A stretch of DNA of 64,000 nucleotides from Diphasiastrum complanatum (GCA_029204225.1 MU832202.1:1-64000), one strand, 5' to 3'. Counted from the first letter of the stretch, positions 36,174-47,985 are shown. The notes: generated by a model from the sequence alone, not told the origin. Translations and numbers: made by a program.

Positions 36174-39100
36174 ATGTCTTCTACCAATACTTCCCAGTCT
36201 CCGCGCTATACTATCCATCGTGATGTCCCATCTGCAACGGACATCATGATTCTTCCTAGCACAAGCATGGTCACTCAATGGATGACACTTGCGGAGCCGC
36301 TACTCGCTGCAATGAGTATTCATGATAGAGACTTTTCGGGTCGCATCAATATGGATTTCATCACTCTTGCCTTCAGTACGTGGAAGGAAGAGAAATCCAA
36401 ATTTTATATCACTTTCCAGGGAGCCACACATAAGGTGCGCGTCACTGAGGCCGCCAGGTATAGGTATAGCATCTGGCACGCATGCCTCACCCAATCATAA
36501 GCACGCCAAACAGACCATCAAGCCATATATTGACCTCACCAACGATCTACACTGAAACAATGATGGATACCTTCTGGAAGCCATCATTGAACCCTCAATC
36601 CACGTTGCTGCCCAGTTACTGAACAACTTCTTGATGGTTGACAACCCTAGGAAAGACTGCATCACATCACAGATCCTCCATAGGATAGTGGAGTCCCACA
36701 CCAAGTTAGCCAAAGCCCATCTTCAACTGTATAATTGGTTCAAGACTGTTTCTGGTGAGCTCAAACGAGCTATTAAGGCCAATGCTAAGTAGCAGTTCAC
36801 TACCGGCTCTTTATTGTCCCTTTTAGTCATTTTTCACTTAGAAAACAGAATCCATGACTTCCACCTGGATTCTGTGCTTTCGGTCTACAAAGAAACACTA
36901 ACCGAGTCATCTCAGCAGGCCTCGAGTTCTCATAGTCGTCGTCGTCCACACAGCGAGATCGTTATTCCTGACTCGCCTTCCGCATCACGACGTCGCACTA
37001 GGCATACCTTGTCAGCTGCACTTCCACCCCCTGTTGTTGTTCGCACTGAACTTTCCATTCCCCCAGCCTCTGATGCTTCCTTCGCCTCTGCTTCCATTCA
37101 AGGATAGTCTGTGACCATTGGGCCTACCATTCCCATCACAGCTGCCTAGGCCGTCTCACCCCCACACACCGAAGCCACCTCACCAAACACACAGTTCTTC
37201 ATGGATATGTTCGATGATTCCGATTCCCTTGGGGCCACCGAAATTTTTGAGATGTCCCAGAGCCCTGCGCCCTTTGAACTCTAATCCCCTGGAAGAGGAT
37301 TCAGACATATCCATGAATCTACTGTTGGTGTTGAAGATGTCAGCCAGCAACCTCATACGGAAGATAGTCCAACTGCACTTCGGGTCAACAAAGCTGTAAA
37401 ATCACCAAAACAGTTCGACGCCACCGTGCTTGAAGGGTTTGAAGAGGAAGACCATTTTGAAGAAGAAGACGTAGTGGCACCTATTCCACGCCAACCAAGG
37501 ACAGCTCCATCAGGTCCTCCTGCTGCTGCTGCCTCCACAACCGTTGATTCTGGAGGTGCTCTAGGTTTGGTTTCAAGCCTTACGCAAGTGATCCAGTCGA
37601 TGCTAGATAAAAAGAAGAAAATGGAGCAGAGAATCTCTGATATGGGGTCCGAAAACACTCTGATCAACCAGAAACTTGTCCAGCTGGATCGAGAGTTGAA
37701 GATTGCCAAACAACACGAAGACAAGGCTAAAGCCAAAAAGAAGTTGGCCCAGCAACAAGCTGATCGCTTGGAAGAATATATCAGCTCCCTGCAAAATGCC
37801 CTGACAACCGCACAGGATCATGTGGATAAGGCCGTGCAGGATGCCAAGTAATAGGTGTAGCTGCTGAAGGGGCAATTACAAATGGCTAAACAAGATCGCA
37901 CGCAGCTTCAAGGTGAATTGGATGCGACCACCCTTGAGCGTGATGCGTATCTTCAAACGCAAATACCAGATCATCCGGTCACACCGATAGAGATTGCGTA
38001 TTTGCTCAAAAAATTGGAGACATACAAAGTGGCCCTTCAGGGATTTCAAGGCCGCTTTGATAGGTTCAAAGGAGCAGCTTCAACCGAGTTGGCAAAGGCT
38101 AAAGAGACCATTACCGCCTATGAAAAAGCAGCCGCTCGAGTGTTGGAAGCCAGACCACAAATCCTCGTACCGGTCATGCCACAATTCTCCCCTCCGCGCC
38201 AAGAAGTCGTAGCAATGGATACAGGGGTTGATTTGAGCATGGACCAGGGGGGAGCTCCAGATATAGCAAACCAACCGCCAACCATGCCGGCAGTACAAGC
38301 GGGTCTATCTTCATCAAGGACAACACCTCTATTCAGAAGGCCCATCAACATCAAGGACCAGATCCATACCTTCTTAAAACAACATCCGCATGAGTCCTCG
38401 CGTGGTGGATGGATTCTGAAGTTTAAGACCTCTGAGATCGAGGCCGGCAAAGAGTTGGACAAAATACCTGCATTGGGAGAGCAGCCGGCATGGAGAATCA
38501 CAGTTTTTGAGAAAACTCCGGAATCAATTAGGAGTTACGTCGCTAGCCCTCGCCAATTGCGGGTAGATCTCTATTACGTGCCAATGCCATGAAGAAATAA
38601 ATTGAAAGATTTGGGATTGGCTATGGACAAGATCACCATCCATATGCCCAATGGCCAATCATCCATCAACCTTACAACTGGACCATCTCAGTGGATTTCC
38701 ACCGCGTCTTACAAGCCTATCAACGAGAGTATGTCCACTCTCCAGATCCAACGGTGCAACAATCGACAATGTTTGCTAAAGATCTAACTCTGTTGGCGTC
38801 AGTGGCAACCAGATGGGACGATTGCCTCTCTCCTCTGGCATTCGATCCAAATAAGCCGATGGCCTCAGAGCAAATCAAAGATCAGTTGTCGGTTGCTCAT
38901 TTATATTTTCGTGCGGCAATGATGGGAGGCTCCTGGGAATCACGCTTCACATCATAGACAACCTCAAAGTGGATTGCCGGAGCCCACCGTTGTTTCCTGC
39001 CACACACTTTGGATTTTAATACTTTTATGGTCCCTTGGCAACATGCTCTGACTTACAACAAGGAGACTAAGCTGACTGATGAGCAAGTCCTACAGCACAT

Positions 39101-39180
39101 GGACTCAGATCACTATGGAATTAAAAGAGTACCAGCTCAACCATTGCTGCTATGGCGAAAGTTTCAAGGATAGATCCACC
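36174..39180 (+). pseudogene. Family G copy b gag (long, with coiled coil)
   Basis: It starts MSSTNTSQSPRYTIHRDVPS with the block WMTLAEPLLAAM...NMDFITLAFSTWKEEKSKF...FQGATHKVRVTEAA. Shifts follow, then SSHSRRRPHSEIVIPDSPSA, an acidic stretch (GFEEEDHFEEED) and a predicted coiled coil at 37590-37850 (Gln/Lys/Glu-rich heptads). The frame 37882-38592 continues the helical region and ends in a basic region with IHTFLKQHPHESSRGGW. The tail (38600-39140) has QAYQREYVHSPDP and HALTYNKETKLTDEQVLQHM. There is no CCHC knuckle. The length of about 1000 codons is unusually large for gag. Confidence 0.6.
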
Positions 39181-39229
39181 AAAGACACCTACGAACAAGA
39201 AGAACCAGTTGAAACAACGCTACAACTAG

Positions 39230-40660
39230 GTGATCCGATGGAGTGATTTACCCGAAGAAGCTATAGCTACGGTGGATATTGATATTCGCAACCACGAGGC
39301 GAATGTCACACCAGTTCTGAAGAAAGACAACAAGGACGAATCCACCCATATGACAAGAAGAGGCAAGAAGAAGGTGTTGGATTCCTTGAAGTCAATTAGA
39401 ATGAACTTTGATACAGCATCATCCTCTTCTCAGATGACGGAGAATCAAAAGATGACCAGTCGGGCTAAGATCAATATGCTGAAGGAGGAATCTCGACGAG
39501 CACTAGTTCACGAGATGCCTGAGACCTTCAAGAACTACACCTTGGACGACGTGGTAATTATGATGCCGCAAGCCCAGCGAGAACCTGATCAAAGTCAGGC
39601 ACCAGCGGAACAAGTCTTCGAGGGACCTGCGCGAACGCAACCCATGAACCTTGTCGAGCCAGGTGAAGAAGAAAAGATCATACACGTGGGAGAGCAGTTA
39701 ACACCCACACAATATAGAAGGCTACGATCATTGTTGGTGGAGTGCAAGGATTGTTTTGCCTGGAATTACAGTGATCTGAAGGGCATTCCACCAACGGTAG
39801 TCCAACACACCATACCCTTGGTGGATGGAGCAGTCCCCAAGGTGAGTCGTTATTACCGCTGCAACCCAAACTATACAGAACTAATCAAACAAGAGTTGCA
39901 AAAGTTGTTAGATGCAGATTTCATTTACGAAATCGAGCACATTGAATGGGTATCGCCGATAGTTATAGTACCCAAGAAGAACGACAAAATACGAATCTGT
40001 GTGAATTTGAAGGCGCTAAACACAGTCACCAAAAAGGATCATTTCCCTTTGCTTTTTACAAAAAGTGTCATTGACAGAGTAGCTGGAGCCGAAGCCTACA
40101 ATTTCTTAGACGGCTTCAACGGTTACAATCAAGTGAAGATAACACCCCAAGACTAGCATAAGACAGCATTTGCCACGGGTGGGAAACCTATGCCTATAAG
40201 GTAATGCCATTCGGACTTTGTAATGCCCCAAGCACCTTCCAGCGAGTCATGCAGGCGGCATTCAAAGAGTATATGCAAAAATTTCTGAAAAATTTCTTGG
40301 ACGATCTGTGCTTGCATGGACCAGACTCTGAACACTTATCCAGTCTGGAGAAGGTGCTACAAAAATGCCACAAATTCCAGATCTCCTTGAATTCAGAAAA
40401 ATGTCAATTTTGGGTTACACATGGCTTGATTCTCGGCCATATAGTGTCTAGACACGGGATCGCCACAGACCTATCGAAAATCAGGATCATTGTTGATCTA
40501 CCACCACCAGGAACGATCCGTGAGGTCTACATCTTTATGGATCATGCTAACTATTACAGGATTTTCATTCTAGATTTTGCAGAGTTAGCACGACCCATTG
40601 ACAAACTCACAACGGATCCACATTGGAATGGAAGCCCTAAAGGCTTTCCAAAAACTTAAA
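39230..40660 (+). pseudogene. Family G copy b reverse transcriptase
   Basis: Frame 39230-40156 runs from the linker (VIRWSDLPEEA) to YTLDDVVIMMPQA, CFAWNYSDLKGIP, EWVSPIVIVPKKNDKIRICVNLKALN and motif A FLDGFNGYNQV. It ends at a TAG (40154-40156). After a shift, frame 40204-40660 continues MPFGLCNAPSTFQRVM, motif C FLDDLCLHG, KCQFWVTHGLILGHIVSRHG and IRIIVDLPPPGTI. Both catalytic Asp are retained. No aspartic protease motif is visible upstream. Confidence 0.85.
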
Positions 40661-42400
40661 GATGCATTAGTTTCAGCACCAATCTTACGGCCACCCAATT
40701 GGTCCATTGAGTTTCATGTGCATACGGACGCATTGAAGTATGCAGTTGGAGCAGTCTTAACCCAGCCAAGAGAACACAAAAAGAATTTTTCAATCCGATT
40801 TGCAAGCCGACAGCTCAGTGATACAGAAATGAATTATTTAACCACAGAGCGGGAAGCACTGGCAATGATATATGCGGTTAAGAAGTTTCGGCATAACCTG
40901 ATGGACACACATTTTGCCTTTTATACCGACCATCAACCATTGCTCTATCTCGTTAACAAAACCTGCAACACGGGGAGAATCACTCGATGGCTACTTCTGT
41001 TGTTAGAGTTTGATTTTCGGATAGTGGTTCGCAAGATAAAACAACACTACATGGCAGATCATGTATCGCGTATCAAGGGGAAGGAGGTTGCAACCCAACC
41101 CTACGATGAGCTACCTGAGACCTTATTTTACGTTGACACGGTACCGGAATGGGCTGCGGACATAGTTGAATACCTAATGAGGGGCCAACCAGACAAATCA
41201 CTACCAAAGGCGGATCAGCGAAAATTGATCTTCAAAACTAGACCTTATCAGCTGATTGCCGGCCAATTGTACCGAAGGGAACCAGATGGGATTCTTCGGC
41301 GATGTATTCTTCCTCATGAGGCCACCCAAATCATTTCGCTTTCACAAGAAGGCATGGGTGGAGGCCATTTTACATCTGACATTACAGTTCGCAAGATCTT
41401 GCAATCAGGATGCTGGTGGCCAACGATTCATAAGAATACAGGGGAATACCTGAGGAAATGCAATGTGTGCCAAAGGGCAAGGAGACCAACGAAATTGAAT
41501 TATGACCTTCTGCACCCAGTCTTAGCCCAAGCACCATTTGAAAAGTGGGGGTTGGATTACATTGGCCCAATTCACCCTGCAGCAATAAGTACCCAAGCTC
41601 GATACATAATCGTAGCCACCGACTACCTCACCAAGTGGGTCGAAACCAAGGCAATGAGAGTAGTTGATGCTAGGACCACTGCCAAGTTTCTCTATGAAAA
41701 TATCATTGTACGCTTTGGGTGCTCGGTAGAGATAGTCAACGATCGCGGGAGTCATTTCATTAATGAGACCATCAAGGTCCTGTTGGAGGAATTCTTCGTG
41801 ATCCATAGAACCAATACGCCTTATTATCCTCGCGGTAATGGGCAAGCAGAGTCATCCAATAAGATCATGTGTAGTGTACTCACGAAAATAGTTGAAGCTA
41901 GCAGATCGGATTGGGAACACAAATTGCATGTTGCCCTGTGGCCATTCAGAACAGCCTATAAGGGAAGCACTGATCAAACCCCATTCCAATTGGTTTATGG
42001 TCAGGATGCTGTAATGCCAGTAGAGTTTTTGGTCCCTTCATTAAGGATTGCCACAATGCAATGTCTTGATTAATCCAGATCTCTACAATTACGTCACGAA
42101 GCTCTGCATAAGCTCTATGAAACACACTTACTAGTTGTGCATGCACTAGGCGCTGAAAAGGAAAGATGCAAAGCATGGCACGATCACAGGTTACAAAAGA
42201 AAGATCTTCGATCCAGAGACCTAGTCCTAATGTATAAAACTAAGGCGATCAAGGAGAAATTAAAATTCACAGGCGAAGGTCCTTATCAGATTTAAGAAAT
42301 TCTTAACCATGGAGCCGTGAATTTGGAAAAGCTAGATGGGACACCTTTTGACACACCCATCAATGGTAGCCAGTTGCACAAGTACTGGCCACTGCAGTGA
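40598..42400 (+). pseudogene. Family G copy b RNase H and integrase
   Basis: A 491-codon frame (40598-42073). RNase H has HVHTDALKYAVGAVLTQ, TEREALAMIYAVKKF, YTDHQPLLYL and HYMADHVSRI. Integrase has GMGGGHFTSDITVRKILQSGCWWPT, CNVCQRARRPT, GLDYIGPIHPA, NDRGSHFINE and NGQAESSNK, so HHCC and DDE are all present. It stops after RIATMQC. The integrase tail (HALGAEKERCKAWHDHRL; YKTKAIKEKLKF) runs on in broken frame to about 42400. This is the best-kept pol half of the family here. Confidence 0.88.
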
Positions 42401-43587
42401 GACAGATCCAGGTTGGTGATGGCATGTGACGAAAAGTTCATCTGCAAGGCCATCACAGTCAGATCTAGGAAAATCAAAACAGATCAAGCTAGATCTACCA
42501 AGATTTAGCCAGATCTGGAAAGATCAGAAAAGATCCAACAAGATCCGAGAGGGATCCAAGTCTAGAGTGGATCAAGAGGGAAGCAGATCATTAGATTACA
42601 CCAATAAGACCCCCAATTTGCAGATCAGAGACCTCAATCTCAGAAACCGTGGCAAAATAAGGGCAAAATTCACCAAAACTGATGGATCTACTACCAAATA
42701 TCTATCAGGACTTCCAGAGAGTTACCTATAGTCAAATCTAACATGGATACAACAGATTATCAGCTTGCAAATGTTAAGGATCAGAGAATCTCAAGATCTC
42801 GTCAACACTCAAAGAGAGCACTTTTTTCATGATTTCTAGAGATCCCCTGGGAGATAGCTCTTGAAACTTGGACAGTCACTAGATCTGACCCAGATGCATC
42901 TATGAAAATCTCTGCGAGAGTTACTGATGGAAAAAACATTATTTTTTAGTGTGTACGAGGGTTCCAAGGAGCAGAATCTTCAGAACCCTCACAGAGCTTC
43001 AAGATCATCAAACCAACCTTCACAAAGGACATAAATGGAATCGGAGTAGTGAAATTAGCCTGTCTACATGGTCTGATCTTGAAAATCCAACCACGGGAGC
43101 AAGTTGTACGAGCATTCACTTCCTGCGAGGATTAAACCCTCGCAGACTGTCTGAACTCTCGCAAAACCTTCGCAAGGTAGTCAAATCACCTTCTGAACTC
43201 TCGTAGACTTCTCCAAGGTCTTAGAATTTTGTGTAGAAGGTCCCTGCCAAAATCTGGGTGAAACTGAACAAGGAAAAGTGGATTTCACCTATTACGCACT
43301 CTAAATTCCGTTATATAAGGGCTGAATTCGAGTCATTTGTCACCTTTCCTAGCGAAGCTCTGCTCAAATTTCGACCAAAATTTCCAAGTTCTTCGAATGC
43401 AACCAAACTTCATACAGGCCATCATCTGCATACTCTGAACTCAAATATGCGCTTTGAACTGCCGTTACTACCATCCAATTCTTGTTTTCCACTATTTTTT
43501 TCGTTTCCATCACTTTTTACCATTTCCACCGTTTTTCTTACTTTTTCTCACTCTTTCTTTGTAACCAACCTTAACTATCACTGCTAA
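42401..43587 (+). other. Family G spacer after copy b
   Basis: It occupies the same place as the other two spacers but is longer and diverged. The motif survives as ACCTTCGCAAGG and CTCTCGCAAAACC near 43145-43180, and the end (AAATTCCGTTATATAAGGGC...TAGCGAAGCTCTGC) aligns with the other spacers just before gag. No gene is seen. Confidence 0.5.
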
Positions 43588-43915
43588 CATGGCCTCCTCA
43601 CCTTCTGACGACTCTGGCACAAAGCAGGTGATCCGGCGCGAGATGCCATCAGCCACCCAGATTTGGCCATTGCCTTCTAATGTCCTGATTAAACCATGAC
43701 TTCATATTGCTGGCCCACTTCTTGAAGCAATGGAATTCTACCCAGCGCTTTTTAGCTCTGACATCAACATGGGCCTCGCCCTTCATGCTTACGCCACCTG
43801 GGACGTGCCGAAGAAGCGTTTCCACTTCCTGTACCAAAGTACCACGTACAATGTACGGATTAACGAGGACTCAATGGTCATTGTCGGCATTATGTCCGGT
43901 GACCGCCATATATAT
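43588..43915 (+). pseudogene. Family G gag start (following copy b), truncated
   Basis: It starts MASSPSDDSGTKQVIRREMP and aligns with the other gag starts: SATQIWPLPSNVL, IAGPLLEAMEFYPALFSSDINMGLALHAYATWD, YNVRINEDSMVIVGIMSG. One stop follows KP near 43695. It is lost at about 43907, where TATATATA-rich low-complexity sequence begins. Confidence 0.65.
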
Positions 43916-44043
43916 ATATATTAAATATTAAAAATATTAATATATTGTGGTACCGCGGTACCAGTATGGTCTAGCAGTACCGGGATCCGCAGTACCCAGT
44001 ACCGCGGCCTATGGCCTTATGGCATGGAAAAAGTGTTAATAAA

Positions 44044-44090
<47 letters not shown>

Positions 44091-44576
44091 GAGTTTAATT
44101 GCAAGCCAAGAATGCAAGAGCAACAATAGATTTGTAAAAAAGTGCCATAGATAAGTGGTCTAATTTTGCTATCTAAAGTTAGATTTCCCACAGGCAATAA
44201 ACTAGTAGAGATTAAACATTTTGGATGATTGAAGTCAAATATTTCATTCCAAGCTGGTGCAGATTTGACCACCAACATACGACCTATACACTGCTCTCGT
44301 CAGTACACTTTGCAATCCCTACCAGAACAAGAGACAGTTCATTTTCAAGGACACCAAAACCTTGACTTGAATAACTGCCTGATCATTCTCTGTTAGACGC
44401 TCCAGTAACATCTAAATAATCAACCAAGGAAATTGCAACACAAGCATTTCCATGAAAAGCACCTTTATTTCAAGCATTTCCATGAAAAATTGAAGTTCCA
44501 AATTGAATTCTAATACCAACACATGAGTGCAGCTTTCATGATACAACACATGTAAGCTCTGAAAGAAGCAGAAAGC
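43916..44576. other. Low-complexity AT, GTACC-rich cluster, CT tract, then plain sequence
   Basis: 43908-43945 is AT-rich. 43949-44008 contains GGTACCGCGGTACC and repeated AGTACC/GTACCGCGG units. 44048-44087 is a 40-bp (TC)n tract. The rest to 44576 shows nothing recognisable and lies downstream of the zinc-finger gene. Confidence 0.7.
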
Positions 44577-44582
44577 TTTATT
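44577..44582 (-). terminator. Candidate polyadenylation signal of the AN1-C2H2 gene
   Basis: AATAAA on the minus strand, about 225 bp past the stop codon. A second AATAAA candidate lies near 44464. The choice is not decided by sequence alone. Confidence 0.4.
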
Positions 44583-44806
44583 AGAAGGTGAAAATCACAG
44601 AAGTCATAGAGTACCTATTCAAGGTGGCACATACAACAGACTAAGCATCTGTACCTTGGCATAAACCTTGACCGGAAATGTCTATGAATCTTAACCTCTG
44701 AAAAGAATAAGATAAATTATCCTGATAAATTCTTAAAAAATATATGGCCAGTACACAGAAGTTGCTATCAGAATCCTTTCTTTCATGACTACCATCTTTC
44801 AAAAAA

Positions 44807-45628
44807 TCAGCTGATAACACATTTTTCACCCTGATCAAAAGATGTTCCTTTGTGGTCCCTTTCCACATGATTTACTAATGAAATAGGATCTGAAAAACCT
44901 TTTCCACATTTAGGGCAAACATCTATTGTCTCATCTTTCCTTTGATCAGCAGGATGATAAGCATTTACATGCTCAATCAATTGCTGAACAGTGTTGAATT
45001 GTTTTCCACATTGAGGGCAAATTTCTCTCTCTCCTTTGTTACGCAAAACATTGCTGTCCTTAAATGCAACTCCCTTCATAGAGTTATAAATGCTACTAGT
45101 TGTTGCACTGGCTTGAGTTAAGCCTGCCTCAAGAGAACTTCTAGCTGTTAAAGCCGCAGTTTGCAAACCTGATCGTAAAGCTTCTGTGTGAGATGATGTA
45201 GCTCGCTCTGGATAAGAGCCAGTATTGCCTTTTTGAGAAATATTGTCTTTCCCAGAACTCCTTGAGATCAAGCTTCTAAAGGTGAAATCTTTTCTGTCAG
45301 CCTTTCTCAAACCTTCACAGTCATGATCTTTGCCAAAACGATGTTTCAGACATACTTCATGCTTGCAATCTTTACATGTAACTTTATTAGAAAATGTAAG
45401 AATCTCTTTGCAACCTCGAACAGGGCACCTCGGTTTCTGTTTGACTTTTGCATAATTAGTTGGATCACAGTTGCTACTTTGGTGATTTTCCCATGTGACA
45501 TTAGGGTCTTCATTTGGTATTATACGAACTGACTTTGCACACATGGGACAGACAAAGACTTCAACACTTTGAGAATGAGCATTAGGGCACCCATGTTTGG
45601 TGTAAAAACGATGTTCCAAGCAGAAAAC
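44807..45628 (-). CDS. SAP: AN1-C2H2 zinc-finger stress-associated protein, exon 2 (residues 34-306)
   Basis: The acceptor is TTGATTGTAG before GTTTTC at 45628, giving VFCLEHRFYTKHGC, which completes the first AN1 finger. Ligands C36, H39, H45 and C47 are here; C13, C18, C28 and C31 are in exon 1. The linker has VCPMC. The second AN1 finger has C101, C106, C118, C121, C126, H129, H135 and C137. A Ser-rich hinge follows (about 147-230). Two C2H2 fingers end the protein: C237, C240, H253, H258 and C271, C274, H287, H292. The architecture matches Arabidopsis SAP11/13 and rice SAP16. Family members are linked to stress responses; AN1 fingers bind zinc and mediate protein contacts. All 24 ligands are intact, so the gene looks functional. 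The reading does not need a Met at 45619. Confidence 0.93.
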   Translation of the reverse strand, partial: VFCLEHRFYTKHGCPNAHSQSVEVFVCPMCAKSVRIIPNEDPNVTWENHQSSNCDPTNYAKVKQKPRCPVRGCKEILTFSNKVTCKDCKHEVCLKHRFGKDHDCEGLRKADRKDFTFRSLISRSSGKDNISQKGNTGSYPERATSSHTEALRSGLQTAALTARSSLEAGLTQASATTSSIYNSMKGVAFKDSNVLRNKGEREICPQCGKQFNTVQQLIEHVNAYHPADQRKDETIDVCPKCGKGFSDPISLVNHVERDHKGTSFDQGEKCVIS

Positions 45629-46586
45629 CTACAATCAATCAGAAAGCAGATTATCACTTTGCCAGAGCAGCCTACAGTTCGTAAGGATAAAAAACTAGCA
45701 ACATGTTTTGAAAAGACTTTACAATCATTTTGTCCTTAAAGACAGCATACAGAACCCAGTTAAAAACATTGAAAATACAGTGCACCAGAAGAGAAACATA
45801 AGACCTTACTTAACAAGTTATGTCTGTGACAGTTCCGCCATAGGCAACGGGCACATACAAAACATACATTCTTTATCTGTCATTGTCTAATTCATAAAGC
45901 ATGTATTGCTTTTTGGTCTTTTTGTCAGATTTTTTTACAAAAGTCCCTAGTCCATAGTTCCGTTGCTTGGTTATGTAGTTTTTTAGCCGATTTCCAGCAT
46001 GATTGAGATATACAGATCTGGGTGGGTTTCCATAGTTCCAGCAGATTTCCCTTCCGTAATTCTCATCTGTTTCCGTAGTTCCAATGCTTGCTTCCAGAGT
46101 TCCATCTAATCAATAGAACTTACCAAAAAAGATGTAAAAAAAGAATACATAGGGCCACTGGCTGAATATTATAAATGCTAAAAAAATACGTTTCTTGGTC
46201 TTTGTTATTTTGCACCTCAATAATCTGTTTTCTACCAAAATATACGATTAAATATTGAAGATCCCTTTGGAGACATCAGCCTAGATATTGCCGAGTTTAA
46301 AAAAGTAGGACATCCTTCTTATTGGTGACTTCAATGGACACACAAGTGGTGTTCTACAAAGAAGAAGGGAAGATCCGCTTTGGTTATAGATAAAGTTTAT
46401 ATTAGAATGCTTGGTAGTTTTTTGCTAAAAGCTCATAATTTGCATACAACTATTTTAGACTTAAACAAGATTGATTCATGTAGTTTTTGCATTATTTTAT
46501 TGGATCTTAAGACAAGGATATTGTACTTGATTTTGGTCCCATAAGCCATATTGATTTCTATGGACATTAATAAACGTAACCTACTC

Positions 46587-46589
<3 letters not shown>

Positions 46590-46666
<77 letters not shown>
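46590..46666. repeat. (CT)n microsatellite, about 77 bp
   Basis: CT dinucleotides with one TTTC interruption. It lies directly upstream of PIP-box ORF A. Confidence 0.97.
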
Positions 46667-46669
46667 ATC

Positions 46670-46960
46670 AGACAACCCAGCAGAGTCACGTTTCTCAGCC
46701 TCAGATCACTTCTTTCTTCTCCAGGAGGAGAGGACGAGACCTAGTATTTGATGATGATGATGATGACGACGACTTACCTACCCATAGAGATCGGAGACAG
46801 TGTCCCACCCATACTCATGTTGCAGCACGAGCTACTCAACCTATCACGAGGAGACTTCATCCTCCTAGACGACGTCAGCGACCACCAACGGTCCTTCATG
46901 CTGTTGCCCGTATTACATCCTTTTATAGCATCAACATGAGAGGATTGAATGATAGTGTCA
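46670..46960 (+). pseudogene. PIP-box ORF A
   Basis: Reading through CAGACAACCCAGCAG gives QPQITSFFSRRRGR, an exact QxxIxxFF PCNA-interacting (PIP-box) pattern followed by basic residues. A run of eight Asp encoded by GAT/GAC follows, then LPTHRDRRQ and an Arg/Pro-rich stretch (RRLHPPRRRQRPP). It stays open to about 46957. No start codon is clear; ORF B shares the same layout. I do not recognise the parent protein; it may be the front end of a transposon protein. Confidence 0.5.
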
Positions 46961-47171
46961 TACCTTATTCATGACATTTAGCAGTATACACGCTCCCACA
47001 TGTTCCATATATCATAACATCTATTTCAGTTCATAGCATTTAGATTTGTTATTTCTGTTATCGTTTTGGAGACGTTTCATATGCTCCCATTGTTACCACA
47101 TACTTGACATGTACATTTACTAGTCTCATATGCCTTTTGGCATGGAAAAGACATTAATGAAGCTTTCTTTC

Positions 47172-47226
<55 letters not shown>
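47172..47226. repeat. (CT)n microsatellite, about 55 bp
   Basis: CT tract with one TTTC interruption, directly upstream of PIP-box ORF B. The sequence before it (TTTTGGCATGGAAAAG) resembles that before the CT tract at 44048. Confidence 0.97.
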
Positions 47227-47227
<1 letters not shown>

Positions 47228-47238
47228 AACCTCGATGT

Positions 47239-47500
47239 GTGGCACCGATGCCAAGATGTTCCTACTCCGTAGAAATATTTGTCAGAGAGATCAGTATGGA
47301 TACCATGACTCCCAACAGACCCAGATTACCTCCTTTTTCTCCAAGAGACGCTCTAGAGCAGACGCCGACAGTTTGTCAGAGGATGAGTCAGATATCTTAT
47401 CTCGAGACTCTCATCGCGATCGCAGACGATAGTGTATTGCCTCCGAACCACATGTTAGAGCTACCAGGAGACTTCACAGACCTAGAGCTCATGGGGGTAG
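47239..47500 (+). pseudogene. PIP-box ORF B, truncated by Gy1
   Basis: It encodes SQQTQITSFFSKRRSRADAD, again QxxIxxFF plus a basic tail, then an acidic SEDESD and HRDRRR before a TAG at 47430-47432. Past the stop the same frame still aligns with ORF A (EPHVRATRRLHRPR). Gy1 begins at 47501 and cuts off the rest. The frame shared with ORF A suggests two diverged copies of one coding repeat. Confidence 0.5.
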
Positions 47501-47971
47501 CGTTATGTACCATAACGGTACGCCCTTCAGTGACGGCCTCACAAGGGGCATGACGCAGGTCTGGCGTTATCGACATGTTTTGGTGCCACGCATCCCCATC
47601 CTAGGTGGTCACATATCGCCGGTAGGACCGTGCTTGATGGGGACCCACAATGCTATGCCTATATAGTAGTGGGGCTTCCCTTTTGCCATTCACTCAGCCT
47701 ACCCGGGAATTGGTGGATGGAGAGCACGTGCAGTAGCCAGGATGTATCTCGAGGCCAGGAGATGTGTGCTAGGGAGAGCCAAGGGCGATGGCTGGTGGTA
47801 TGGTACACCAGTTATCATCGGAGGCCTGACTAGGCATGAGGATGTCGATAGCTCCAGTGCATGGGGGTGGGTCGGTAGTGACCCTATGGATGGGCGGATA
47901 CGGTGCGTCGTCACTGGTATGGGGCGTGTGTCAACCTTCAAGGCAATCAGAGATTTATGGGAGTTGTAACA
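47501..47971 (+). repeat. Gy1 5' LTR (471 bp)
   Basis: It starts CGTTATGTACC (TG mutated to CG; the 3' LTR has TGTTATGTACC) and ends GAGTTGTAACA. A CTATATAG TATA-like site lies near 47659. Confidence 0.88.
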
Positions 47972-47973
47972 TT

Positions 47974-47985
47974 TGGTATCAGAGC
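47974..47985 (+). promoter_or_regulatory. Gy1 primer-binding site
   Basis: TGGTATCAGAGC lies two bases after the LTR end and is complementary to initiator tRNA-Met. Confidence 0.9.

Noticed and set aside
37353-37736. Minus-strand 127-codon frame in gag (and 38118-38501)
   Set aside because: Shadow frames of the family G gag, which aligns with the other gag copies on the plus strand.
45611-45619. A start codon for the zinc-finger protein at 45619
   Set aside because: The codon is TTG (Leu) inside the AN1 finger. An acceptor site nine bases upstream and exon 1 at 62724-62822 give a complete finger.
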